Assembly: GCF_963259705.1 (NCBI RefSeq)
Contig: NC_081840.1
Location: 114,486,074 to 114,550,073, forward strand
Direction of reading: 5' to 3'
Length of the DNA stretch: 64,000 nucleotides
From: Myotis daubentonii
Taxonomy: Eukaryota; Chordata; Mammalia; Chiroptera; Vespertilionidae
Under the pieces are notes generated by a model. That model was not told the origin of the DNA, ran no database searches, and saw only the letters and a list, made by a program, of their open reading frames with translations. Made by a program: the position numbers and the translations under genes. Below are positions 11,035-21,640 of this stretch, in pieces. Position 1 is the first letter of the stretch, and every line of letters begins with the position of its first letter.

Positions 11035-11315
11035 GTGATGAAGGTCACAGCTACTATTATGGAGCTCCTGATGGGCCCCAGGGACTGTTCTAGCAGCTTT
11101 GCACATGTTTACTCATCTATTTCTCACTTCAGCTCTGCGATGTAGGTGCTGTTGCTATCATTGCAGTATCACAGAGGATGAAAACGAAACCAGGGAAGGT
11201 TAAGGAGCTTGCCCAAGGTTGTAGGGCTCATAAGTGGCAGAGCCAGCACACGTTTCTCTCCAGCAGGCTGACTGTGGAACTCGCACTATTAAACCATAGT
11301 GCTCTACCACTGCAA
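11035..11315 (-). repeat. MIR SINE (antisense), long
   Basis: Antisense MIR: 'aaggttaaggagcttgccc', 'ggttgtagggctcataag', 'tggcagagccagcac', then 'ccatagtgctctaccactg'. Confidence 0.72.
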
Positions 11316-11789
11316 TGGAGCAGTACAGGGTGTTGGGAAATGCTGCTCTGATTGGCTATGGAATCCATGGAGATACCCCATGGATTATTGATATTAGAGC
11401 TGGAATAAGCCTCATCAGTCATTTAGTCCACTCCCTTCATTATAACTGGTAAATAATAGGCTCCGGTAGGACAACAGCCTGGCCAAGGTCAACAACTTTC
11501 AGCCACCCAGACTCAGTGGAATTCAACTTCCTGGCAACAGTGGGAACCGTGGGAGGCTCTTTGCCTGGAACAAAACTCAGCCTTCTTGCCTCTCTTCCCA
11601 CAGCACCCCTGAGCCTCACCTGGCCACACTGGCCCCATCTGGCAGCCTGGATCCAGCATTCATTGAGTCCCACACCCAAATGGCCCCAGGGTCAGACTGC
11701 CCCCCACACACTGAAGAATAGAACTGACCCTCCCAGCCCCATCTCCTCCATCCATGCCCATATGTTGATCCATCTTTAAAAAGAAAAAG
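11316..11789. other. Unique or very old repeat DNA
   Basis: Around 11398-11500 the phrases 'gagctggaataagcctc' and 'catttagtccactcccttc' recall an old dispersed mammalian repeat that I cannot name. The rest is unassigned. Confidence 0.35.
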
Positions 11790-12420
11790 AAAAAATGACA
11801 GAAGAACTGAGACACTTTAAAATGATTTTGAAATCAAATAACTTCCCCCCAACATCACAAATTATTAAGATCCCTGCATCAATACCCTTTATCCGTTAAC
11901 CGTCTTTCTAATTCAATAAACAGGATTTTAGACTCTGCCCCTCCCCTTCCCTTTCCCATCAGGGAGGCCATGGGCTGCTTCCAACGTGGTGCGTATGAAG
12001 CCGCGCAGGTTGACGGATCTTTAATCTTGCCAAACACATGTTGAGAAGAATAAAACCAATTTTGTTTAGGAAATCAAGGGCCAAACTCAGCTGAAGATAG
12101 CTCTTTGGGTAATCTTGCCTCTAGTTCTGACTAAGGAGGCCATGAGGCTTTACTGGGTAGTCCTTGAAGAGACCAGAATCACTGGGTCCAAAGCGAAAGA
12201 GAGGGATAGAGGCCTCATTGGGAATTCCTGCTCCAGATCCTTTTGATTTTTTCCTTTCAGCACAGAAAGCAGCTCCAATCCAGGCTGCTTATAGACCAAA
12301 GCTAATCTGGATGTAATTCCCCTCCCAGCTCGCTGCACCCTTAGCAACATACAAATACAGATTAAAGGGTTATATAAATACAAATTTCTAATTAATCAAT
12401 GCAAATCCAGCTACTGCAGG
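11790..12420. promoter_or_regulatory. Candidate conserved non-coding element
   Basis: Repeat-free stretch. It has AT-rich homeodomain-like sites, including 'ctaattaatcaat' just before a perfect POU octamer ATGCAAAT (12399-12406), and a CpG-bearing block 'gccgcgcaggttgacgg' near 12000. Composition and motif density resemble vertebrate developmental elements. This is inference only; conservation was not tested. Confidence 0.35.
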
Positions 12421-12803
12421 ACATAGAGTTCAACCTTTTTGTGAGGGGTTTTCTTCTTTGAGTTCCATTTACAAAATGCAAGTCCTGTTTCTGTGATTTC
12501 TAATGCTAATGGCCCTGGGGTGGCTGAGAGGTCTGACAGTTGCCAGAAATGTGCCCATGGTGGCCTCAAGCCTCAAGTTCTTACCAGGAAACTTTGGGTC
12601 ACAGACAATGCACAACTCTGTGTGGGGTGGAGAGGTTGGGCTTGGGACCAGTCATTTCAGGTTCAATTCTGGCCTGATCCTTGACTGGTATCATCATTCT
12701 TGAAAAGATGATGATACCTGGCTCAGGGGTTGCTATAAAGATTAAAAGCCATGCTTGAAAGCATGTGGCATGCAAAATATTCAAAGTGATAAAAAGCAAG
12801 GAC

Positions 12804-13028
12804 CGCCCTGGCCAGTTTGCTAAGTGGATAGAGCATTGGCCTGTGGACTGAAAGGTCCCAGGTTTGATTCCAGTCAAGGTCACATGCCCGCATTTCGGGC
12901 TCGATCCCCAGTAGGGGGTATGCAGGAGGCAGCCAATTGATGATTCTCTCTCATCATTGATGTTTCTATCTCTCTCTCCCTCTTCCTTCCTCTCTGAAAT
13001 CAATAAAAATATATTATAAAAATTGTTT
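12804..13028 (+). mobile_element. Ves SINE with target duplication
   Basis: Sense Ves SINE: tRNA-like head 'gccctggccagtttgc', B-box region 'ggtttgattccagtcaagg', 'cccagtagggggtatgcag', pyrimidine-rich 3' part, and tail 'gaaatcaataaaaatat'. The 12-bp repeat 'aaaagcaaggac' flanks it at 12792-12803 and 13029-13040. This SINE has internal pol III promoter boxes but is a mobile element, not a tRNA gene. Confidence 0.95.
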
Positions 13029-13239
13029 AAAAGCAAGGACTTACAAGCAAGGCTACTTTACACAGCATGGCTCTCATTTAAAGTTGAAAGAGAAATAGCT
13101 TCCCAGACAAGAAAAAGCTAAAGGAATTAACTACTCCCACCAAACTTGTATTACAAGAAATGTTAAAGGGACTTCCGTAAGAAGAATAAAGGGAAAAAAA
13201 ATAGAGAGAAACATAAATATGTATAATGTCAATAAATAT

Positions 13240-16200
13240 GTATCCATCATTAATTACTTTAAATGTAAATGGATTAAATGCCCCAATCAAAAGACATAGG
13301 GCAGCTGAATGGGAAAGAAGACAAGATCCATACATACGCTATCTACAAGAGACCTACTTCAGATTGAAAGACACATAGAGACTGAAAGCAAAGGGATGGA
13401 AAAAGGTATTTAATGCAAATGGAAATGAAAAAAAGCTGTGGTAGTATAACTTACATCAAACAATATAGACTTTAAAACAAAAGCTATAATAAAAGATAAA
13501 GTAGGCCACTACATAATGATGAAGGAATCAATACAAGAGGATATGACCCTTGTAAACATTTACGTACCCAACATAGGAGTACCTAAATATATAAAACAAA
13601 TATTGATGAACATAAAGAGAGAATTTAACAGTAATGCAGTCATAGTAGGGGACTTAAACACTCCATTGACATCACTGTATAGATCTTCCAGACAGAAAAT
13701 CAACAAGGAAACAGTGGCCTTAAAAGACACACTAGACCAGATGGATTTAATTAATATTTTCAGAACATTTCATCCCACAGCAGCAGAACATAGATTCTTC
13801 TCAAGACATGGAATATTTCCCAGGATAGACCACATGTCAGGCCACAAAACAAGTCTCAACACATTTACGAAGGCTGATATTATATAAAGCATCTTATCTG
13901 ACCACAACGGTATGAAACTGGAAACCAATTACAAGAAAAAAACTGAAAAACATTTAGTAAACACAATAACATGTTACTAAACAATTAATGGGTTAACACT
14001 GAGATCAAAGAAAAACCTCAAAAGATACCCTGAGACAAATGAAACACAACAACCCAAAATCTATGAGACATAGTGAAAGCAGTCCTAAGAGGGAAATTCA
14101 GAGCATTGCAGGCCAATCTCAAAAAAACAAGAAAATTCTCAAATAAGTAATCTAAACTTACACTTAAAGGCAGTAGACAAAGAAAGCCCAAAGTGACTAG
14201 AAGGAAGAAAATAAAGATCAGAACAAAAATAAACAAAACAGAATCTAAGAAATACAAAAGAGCAATGAAATATAAACAAGACTGGTAAACCTTTAACCAG
14301 GCTCATCAAGAATCAAAGAGAGAGAACTCAAATAAATAAAATCAGAAATGAAAGAAAAATAACAACTGATACCACAGAAATACAAAGGATTACAAGAAAA
14401 TATTACAAACAACTATATGCCAACAAATTGAACAATCTGAAAGAAATGGATAAATTTCTAGAAACATATAATCTTCCAAGACTGAATCAAGAATCAGAAA
14501 ATCTGAACAGACCAATTACAGCCAACAAAATTGAAGCACTAATAAAAAAACAAAACAAACTCCAAACAAAAGTCCTGGACCAGATAGCCTCACAGGTAAA
14601 TTTTACCAAACATTTAAAGAAAAAACTAACAATTTTTCTTCTGAAATTACTCAAAAAAATTCAAGAGGAGGCCAGCATTATCTTAATTCCAAAAACCGGA
14701 TAAAGACACTACAAATAAAGAAAATTATAGGCCAATATCCCTGATAAGCATAGATGCAAAAATCCTCAACAAAACATTAGCAAAATGAATTTAGTAATAC
14801 ATTAAAAAGATCATATACCATGATCAAGTGGGATTTATTCCTGGGATGCAAGTGTTGTACAAAATCCACAAATAAATTAACATGGTACACCACATAAACA
14901 AAATGAAGGATAAAAACTATAGGATCATATCAGTAAATGCAGAAAAAGCATTTGACAAAATCCAATATCCATTTATGATAAAAACTCTCAGAAAAGTGGG
15001 AACACAGAAAACATGCCTCAACATAATAAAAGCCATATATGACAAACCCAGAGCTAACATCATACTCAATGTGGACAAACTAAAAGCAATTCTTTTAAGA
15101 TGTCCGCTTCCACCACTCTTATTCAACATAGTAGTGGAATTCCTAGCCACCACCATCAGACAAGAAGAAATTAAAGGCATCCAAATTGGAAAGGAAAAAG
15201 TAAAATTGTCATTATTTGTAGATGGCATGATACTGTATGTAGAGAGCCCTAAAGATTACACCAAAAAACACAAGAACTGACAAATGAATTTAGTAAAGTA
15301 GCAGAATACAAAATAAATATTCAGAAATTGGTTGCATTTTTATTCACCAGAGGCCTGGTGCATGAAATTTGTGCAGGGGGGGGCGTGTCCCTCAGCCCAG
15401 CCTGCACTCTCTCCAATCTGGGACCCCTTGAGGGATGTCCAACTGCCTGTTTAGGCCCGATCCTGGTGGGATCACACAATCCAGGACTGCTGGCTCCCAA
15501 CCACTCGCCTGCCTGCTTGTTTGCCCCAACTGCTCCTGCTTGCCAGCCTTATCACCCTCTAACCACTCCCCTGCCAGCCTTATCGATGCCTAACTGCTCC
15601 CATGTCGGCCTGATTGCCCCTAACTGTCCTCCCCTGCAGGCCTGGTCACCCCCAACTGCCCTCCTCTAGAGGCCTGGCCCCCCTAACTGCCCTCTCTTGC
15701 CAGCCTGGTCACCCCCAACTGCCCTCCCCTAGAGGCCTGGTTGCCCCCAACTGTCCTCCCCTGCAGGCCTGGTCACCCCTAACTGCCCTCCCTTGTCAGC
15801 CTGATCACCCGCAACTGCCCTCCCTTTCAGGCCTGGTCCCTCCCAACTGCCCTCCCCTGCCAGCCATCTTGTGTCCATATGGGGCAGCCTTCTTTGACCA
15901 CATGGGATGGCTATCTTGTGTGTTGGGGTGATGGTCGATTTGCATATTACTCTTTTATTAGATAGGATAATGAACTATCAGAAAGGGAAACTAAGAAAAC
16001 AATCCCATTTACATTTGCATAAAAATAATACAGTACCTAGGAATGAATTTGACCAAGGGTATAAAAGACTTGTTCTTGAAAAATTAGAAGACACTGAGGG
16101 GAGAAATTGAAGAAGATACAAACAAATGGAAGCATATACCATGTTCATGGGTAAGAATAATTGATATCATTAAAATGCCCATACTACCCAAAGCAATCTA

Positions 16201-17216
16201 TAGAGTCAATGCACTTTCAATAAAAATACCAATGAAATTTTTCACAGAACTAGAACAAATAATTAAAAAATTTATATATGGAACCACAAAAGACCCCTAA
16301 TAACCTTAGCAATTATGAGAAATAAGAATAAAGTTGGAGGGATTACACTACCTGATATCAAACTATACTACAAGTCTATAATAATCAAAACAGCATGGTA
16401 CTGGAATACAGACACATAGATCAATGGAACAGAATAGAGAGCCCAGCAATAAATCCATGCCTATATGGTCAATTAATATTTGACAAAGGAGGGAAGAACA
16501 TACAATGGGGTAAAGACAGTCTATTCGTAAGTGGTGTTGGGAAAACTGAACAGATACAAGCAAAAAAATAAAAGTAGACCATCTTATTGCATTATATACA
16601 AGAATACACTCAAAATGGATTAAAGACTTAAATGTAAGACTCAAAACCATAAAAGTCCTAGAAGAAAACCTAGGCAGTAAAATCTCAGACATTTCTCTTA
16701 GCAATACTTTTTGCTGATATATTTCTTTGGGCAGTGGGAACAGAAGAAAAAATAAACAAATGGGACTATATCAAACTAAAGTTTTCCACAGCAAAGGAAA
16801 TCATCAACAAAATGAAAAGAGAACCCACTGAGTGGGAGAACATATTCTCTGAGACATCTGATAAGGGGTTAATATCCAAAATTTATAAGGAATTTACACA
16901 ACTCAACACCAAAAAAGCAAACAATCCAATTAAAAAATGGGCAGAGGACCTGAATAGACACTTCTCTCAAAAGGACATACAGATGGCTAGTAGACATATG
17001 AAAAGTTGCTCAACATCACTAATCATCAGAGAAATGCAAATTAAAGCCACAATGAGCTATCACCTTACATCTGTCAGAAGGTTATCATCAATAAATCAAC
17101 AAATAATAAGTGTTTTCAAGGATGTGGAGAAAAGGGAACCCTTGTGCACTGCTAGTGGGATTTCAGACTGGTCCAGCCACTGTGGAAAACAATGTGAAGA
17201 TTCCTCAAAAAATTAA
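13240..17216 (+). pseudogene. L1 ORF2 (endonuclease-reverse transcriptase) relic
   Basis: Broken ORF2 of the L1 above. Readable pieces: an endonuclease part (13516-13887) with the IVGD-NTPL-like and D-H-GHKTS-like motifs; a linker (14428-14703); the RT core (14882-15280) with [13 protein letters not shown] motif A; and a C-terminal part (16734-17216) ending in the cysteine-rich end. The RT catalytic box, normally FADD, reads FVDG, so a catalytic aspartate is lost in addition to the frameshifts. Host-genome junk, not a functional gene. Confidence 0.93.
15347..15967 (-). mobile_element. Non-autonomous Helitron inside L1 ORF2
   Basis: Minus-strand element. Its 5' end is the complement of 'ttattagatagga' at the right border (15955-15967). 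Its 3' end is the complement of 'gaggcctggtgcatgaaat' at the left. The terminal CTAG reads CTGG on the minus strand, one substitution, so the left border is uncertain by about 3 bp. The interior is a roughly 35-50 bp minisatellite built on 'aactgccctcccctgcagg'. L1 sequence resumes directly on the right ('taatgaactatcagaaagg'). Confidence 0.9.
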
Positions 17217-17414
17217 AAATAGAACTTCTATATGACCCATTGATTTCAGTTTGGGTATATGTCCAAAGAAACCTGAAACACTAATTCGAAAGAATATATG
17301 CACTCCTATGTTTATTGTAGCCAAGATCTGGAAATAGCCCTAGTGCCAATCAGTAGATGAGTTGATAAAAAAGCTGTGGTACATGTACACCAAGGAATAC
17401 TGTGCAGTAGTAAA

Positions 17415-17816
17415 TGTCAGGACTGACCAGCAGACCCTGAGCAATGGATGAATGATTATTCTGACACACATTTCTATGAAAGAGAGGGCTAAGGGACTGC
17501 CTGGCTAAAGGAACCAGACAGCCCCATTTGTCTGCCTCCTTAGGTTTTTATTGTAGCAACAGCTTGAACTAAAATTAACCTCTAGATATAATCAGCAGGG
17601 TACGTATCCTTGAGAAAATACATGTATCTGTAGTGTCTTTTAAACAAGGGCCTTTAAAGAATAAACATAAAGATTCCAGCAAAACCCGGGGGCTCAAACT
17701 TGTTTGGAAAAGTCAAGGCAGGGTCTGCTGCCTTTGGCAAGGTTCCCCTAGAGGCCTCTGACCTTTCAGAGATTCCTCCTTACAGACTTCCCAACCAAGT
17801 CCCATGCTTCCCCACA
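17415..17816 (+). mobile_element. Solo LTR of an endogenous retrovirus in L1
   Basis: A 402-bp non-L1 block starting TGTCAGGACTG and ending TTCCCCACA (TG...CA ends), with a polyadenylation signal AATAAA at 17660-17665. It splits L1 sequence that is contiguous in other copies. Flanking hexamers 'agtaaa' (17409-17414) and 'agttaa' (17817-17822) look like a 6-bp target duplication with one change, which would suit a betaretrovirus-like (class II) ERV. No internal retroviral genes are present. Confidence 0.72.
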
Positions 17817-18206
17817 AGTTAAAAAGAAGGCACTCTTACCTTTTGCGATGGCATAGAATGGACCTAGAGACTATAATCTTAAGTGAAATAAGTCAGTCAG
17901 AGAAAGACAAAGACCATATGATTTCACTTATATGTGGAATCTAATGAACAAAATAAACTGATGAATAAAATAGAACCAGAGGCATAGAAATATAGAACAG
18001 ACTGACAAATGCCAGAGGGGAGGGATGTGGGGGAAACTGGATGAAAGAAGGTGAAGGGATTAACCACAGAACATATATGCATAACCCATGGACACTGATA
18101 GCAGTGTGGTGATGGCCAGAGGGAAGGGGGCCAAGGTGGAGGTGGGCAAAGTGGGAGGGAATGGGGACATCTGTGATAGTCTCAACAATGAAAATAAAGT
18201 TATAAA

Positions 18207-18570
18207 AGGTATATGGAAGCAACCAAGTGCCCATCAATAGACGACTTGATAAAGAAGTGGCACATATATATAAAGGAATATTATTTGGCCATAAAAAATG
18301 AAATCTTACCATTTGCCACAGCATGGATAGACCTAGACAGTTATTATGCTCAGTGAAATAAGCCAGTCAGAGAAAGACATATACCATAGGATCTCACTTA
18401 CATGTGGAATCGGAAGAACGCAATAAACTAACAAAATGGAGACAGAAATATCAGTGGAAATAGGGGGACCATTTTGTAAAGTGATTATCACTGTTTACAC
18501 CTGAAACTAACTCAAAATAATATTTAAAGTAAACTGTAATTGAAAAATAAAATTTGAGTTAAAAAAGAAA
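18207..18570 (+). mobile_element. Second L1 3' fragment, tail-to-head
   Basis: A second 5'-truncated L1 3' end begins at once after the first: 'aaccaagtgcccatcaatag', 'ggccataaaaaatgaaatc', 'gtgaaataagccagtcag', ending in an A-rich tail near 18565. It repeats segments already present at about 17340-17940, so it is a separate insertion. Confidence 0.88.
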
Positions 18571-18924
18571 GTTTGTGGCATGGTTCCCAGTAAATCGCTA
18601 GCTGCTGTAGTTGTTTATCTTTGAAGACAAAGATTCTAGATGGTGCAGTGCAGGAGGCAACAGCCACACATCTCAAGCGTGAGTCTCTAGCCTTTGCCTG
18701 GCAGGATTCTGCAGGTTCGCATGTGTCCCATGTAGAGAAGTGGGCTCACGGGTCTGGGTGGAGTGTGGTCTGCCTGGACTTTGCAGCCCTCTTTCCTCAT
18801 TGTCCCACTGAACTGCCCCAAATGTTTGAATGAGACAACCCCAGCGTGTGATCATACATAGGCTTAGCAAGAAAGCACATTTCACAACAGCATCAACTAT
18901 GGTAATAATTGTGGTGATGATGGT
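18571..18924. other. Unique non-coding DNA
   Basis: No element or exon supported. Confidence 0.45.
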
Positions 18925-19070
18925 GGGCCAGGCATGCTAGGAACTATGTTACTGTACCCTTAAAGATAAACCTATGCAGTCGATATCAATTCTAGTCCCA
19001 TGTTTTACATGAGGAAAATAAGACTTTAAATGGGCTGGATAACTTGCCTTATGTTTCAGGGTGTTCCTTA
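18925..19070 (-). repeat. MIR-like SINE (antisense), old
   Basis: Antisense pattern 'ccaggcatgctaggaac', 'tcccatgttttacatgagg', 'ggctggataacttgcc'. Strongly diverged. Confidence 0.5.
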
Positions 19071-19484
19071 GACTGGCTGCCATTTTTCTTCCTGTCTTCA
19101 CTGCTCTAATGCTTTTCCCCATGGGCTGTGTGTGTGTGCACACCTCCCCCCACGCAAGTGCTCAAGCAGCCACACACACACTGACGAGCATGTCACATGC
19201 ATGCTATGGCTCACCGATGCCCACAGGCCCCCAGGCCTGCCTGCTCAATAAGGGAAACCTCACTGAGAATGAGTCAGGGGACGGGGAATGCCGGCAGGGA
19301 AGAGGGAAGAGGATACATTTGAGAGTATTTTCCAGCTGAATGAATGTAACTATTTCAGACCCATATTGTGTTACCTACCAGTGAAGCCAGTTGGGGTCAT
19401 AGGTTAGAGTCCCAAAGCTCCTGCAAGCTCAGCATTTTGTGCAGACTGATGTGTTCAAATTGTTCTCTAATTTTTCTCAGGCCT

Positions 19485-19680
19485 AGGCTGTGACTTCAGA
19501 CCTTATCTGTGACCTTGGGAAACCCCTGGACATCTCTGGTCCTCAATTTCCTTATCTGCAAAGAAGCCCCCCAAACCCTAAATCTTGCTTATCTACCTCA
19601 AAGGGCTATCATGAGGCTCAAATGAGAAAATACAGAACTTGCTTTCAAACAAATTCTGGGATGAAAGAGGGTGGAGTTGA
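19485..19680 (+). repeat. MIR SINE
   Basis: Sense MIR: 'gtgaccttgggaaaccc', 'cctcaatttccttatctgc', 'atgaggctcaaatgagaaa'. Confidence 0.66.
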
Positions 19681-19829
19681 CAGGAAAGAGCTCACAGACA
19701 ATGAGCTCTTGAAAAGTGAGGCTAGGCAAATTCAAGTGCTCTGTCTTATCCACCACCCTCTGTAGAAGCACCAGGGCTGGGATTGCCCAGGCAGCCTGGG
19801 AACTACTGAGTGCTGTCACTTTAAAAGTA

Positions 19830-20190
19830 GAGCGAAGTGTTCATCAGCTGGGCTATTTTTTCAGGTGTGTTCTAATTGTACTAATTAACTCTAAGGTAGA
19901 TTTTAGCACTCCAGCCTCCATTGCTACCTTCAAATGCCAAAACAAATCTTGCCATAATTACCAGCAATCCTTTTCATTACCGGCTGCCTAATTATCCTAT
20001 TAATAGCACATCCTAAGAGACAGTATTTGCTTGGCAGGCAAATATTTGTTTTTAAATGAGCAAACACAAAGACAAACTGCTCTGTTTGCAGAAGGATTCC
20101 AAATGCAAAATGGTTGATGTTCATGCAAAAAATAATAATCTGAGTAAAACAAAATGCTTAATCCATGTGAAGCATTTAAGCATATATATA
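19830..20190. promoter_or_regulatory. Candidate conserved enhancer-like element
   Basis: Repeat-free block with a dense set of homeodomain-like cores: 'ctaattgtactaattaact' (19872-19890), 'cataattacc', 'ttcattacc', 'cctaattatcctattaatag', plus SOX-like and FOX-like sequence ('caaatatttgtttttaaatg'). A Helitron has inserted at its right edge (20198). Function is inferred from motif content only. Confidence 0.42.
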
Positions 20191-20197
20191 TATAAAA

Positions 20198-20541
20198 CTA
20201 GGGGCCCAGTGCACGACATTTGTGCACGGGAGGGGGGAGTCCCCTTAGCCTGATGTGCACCCTCTGTCACATTCTGGGACCCTGGCCGCTCGGGGGTTAG
20301 GTGCAGGCTTACAGGCTCAGTGTGGCCTGGCTCCCGAGGACACCTGTCCCGGGGACACAGCCCTTTTGACTCTGGTGAGCATGCAAGCAGCCCAAGAACC
20401 TCCACCAGCTCCCTGCCTGGTGCCTGTGTATGCAAATTAACCTGCCATCTTTGGCAGGTTAATTTGCATACTCACTCTGATTGGCTGGTGAGCATAGCAG
20501 AGGGACGGTTAATTTACATGTTTCTCTTTTATTATATAGGA
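20198..20541 (-). mobile_element. Non-autonomous Helitron, 344 bp
   Basis: Minus strand. The 3' terminus is the complement of 'ctaggggcccagtgcac' at the left, and the 5' terminus the complement of 'ttttattatatagga' at the right. It is preceded by A (20197) and followed by T (20542), the canonical Helitron target. It contains an inverted pair 'taacctgccatctttggcagg' type hairpin near 20440-20465. Confidence 0.94.
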
Positions 20542-20769
20542 TAAAAGCATAATATGCTAATTAGACCAGATGTCCTTCCGGACGGCCTTTCAGACGAAGC
20601 CGGGGCTGCAAGTGAAGCCTGGGTCCCGGGTGCCTGCTGGCAGCAAGAGGGAAACCCAGGCAGGTTGCCAGAGGGAAGCCAGGGTCCCAGGTGCCAGAGG
20701 GAAGCCAGTGCTGGCCACTGGGGGAAGGAAGGCCTACTCTTGCACAAATTTCATGCATCAGGCTTCTAG
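20542..20769 (+). mobile_element. Helitron fragment, 5' end interrupted
   Basis: Plus-strand element of the 'aatatgctaattagac' subfamily, with 3' end 'cacaaatttcatgcatcag' then GCTTCTAG (CTAG at 20766-20769) followed by T. Its extreme 5' bases are missing or displaced by the minus-strand Helitron that ends at 20541. That suggests the latter inserted into this element's AT-rich 5' end. Confidence 0.85.
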
Positions 20770-21185
20770 TATACTAAAACAAGGGTAATATGCTAATTAG
20801 ACTGGACATCCTTCCGGACAAAGCCACAGTGGCAGGGGCTGAGGCAGAGGTACTTAGGGGTGATCAGGCAGGGGGGAGCAGTTAGGGGGCGATCAGGCTG
20901 GCAGGGGAGGGCAGTTAGGGGTGATCAGGCAGGGGAGAGGGTTAGGGGCAATCAGGCCAGCAGGGGAGGGTGGTTAGGAACGATCAGGCAGGCAGGCCGG
21001 TGAGCGGTTAGGAGCCCGTGGTCCCGGATTGTGAGAGGGATGTCTGACTGTTGGTTTAGGCCTGATCCTAAACCGACAGTTGGACATCCCCTGAGGGGTC
21101 CAGGATTGGAGAGGGTGCAGGTCAGGCTGAGGGACCACCCACCTCAACCCCCCATGCACAAATTTTTGCTCCACTCTGGCTCCAG
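20770..21185 (+). mobile_element. Second plus-strand Helitron, head-to-tail
   Basis: Begins 'tatactaaaacaagggt' then the same 'aatatgctaattagactgg' start as its neighbour. The interior is an imperfect tandem 'ggggtgatcaggcagggg'. The 3' end ('gcacaaatttttgctcc...ctccag') is degraded from the usual GCACCGGGCCTCTAG. It follows the previous Helitron without a gap. Confidence 0.8.
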
Positions 21186-21339
21186 TCCTTCCTTGGGTGC
21201 TAGAAGGGTTCTTTAAGACATTTCTGTGTCACAGAATTGAATGTCTTATTGGTATTGGGTTAGGGCTAAACTCAGTCAAAGAAGGAAAGATAAAAACAAC
21301 AAAAGATATGGAATAAAGTAATGTTAAAGCTGGAAAGTA

Positions 21340-21436
21340 ACGCATATAATCTTGGGGTTAGGGGTTCCCATATCTGATCATCAGAGTCCCCTGGGGAGGG
21401 ACTATTCAAATGCAGCTTCCCAGGCCTGCTGATTTC

Positions 21437-21492
<56 letters not shown>

Positions 21493-21496
21493 TTTT

Positions 21497-21564
<68 letters not shown>

Positions 21565-21640
21565 TTTTTTTTTTCAAGGGTTCCTAGGACATTTTCAGGT
21601 TTGGGATTCACCAATCTAACCCAACCCCTCATTTAACATA
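21340..21640. repeat. MER5-like hAT-Charlie fragment
   Basis: 'gatcatcagagtcccctgg', 'tgcagcttcccaggcctg' and 'gttcctaggacattttcagg' recall an old MER5-type element. A (CTTT)n expansion occupies its middle. Confidence 0.5.
21438..21574. repeat. (CTTT)n microsatellite
   Basis: About 137 bp of nearly pure CTTT repeats with one 'tttttt' interruption. Polypyrimidine on this strand, likely highly polymorphic. Confidence 0.97.

Larger units (their letters stand above)
13070..18206 (+). mobile_element. Long degenerate LINE-1, split by a Helitron and an LTR
   Basis: Sense-strand L1 from the region upstream of ORF2 ('gcttcccagacaagaaaaag') through ORF2 to a 3'UTR ending near 'gaaaataaagttataaaa'. 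It carries many stops and frameshifts. A Helitron (15347-15967) and a solo LTR (17415-17816) interrupt it, so about 4.1 kb is true L1. The 3'UTR has a G-rich tract ('gatggccagagggaag') before the tail. It is one of the older identifiable insertions here. Confidence 0.92.

Noticed and set aside
12118..12130. 'gcctctagt' as a Helitron 3' end
   Set aside because: No GCAC hairpin upstream and no 5' end. A chance match.
12804..13028. tRNA-like A and B boxes
   Set aside because: Part of a Ves SINE with target duplication. The same applies to the other SINE heads, so no tRNA gene is called.
13516..17216. Reverse transcriptase/endonuclease gene as a live L1
   Set aside because: Frameshifts, stops, a mutated RT box and two insertions show it is dead.
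20820..21010. Regularly spaced repeats resembling a CRISPR array
   Set aside because: Imperfect, short, Helitron-internal tandem in a eukaryotic genome. No spacer structure.
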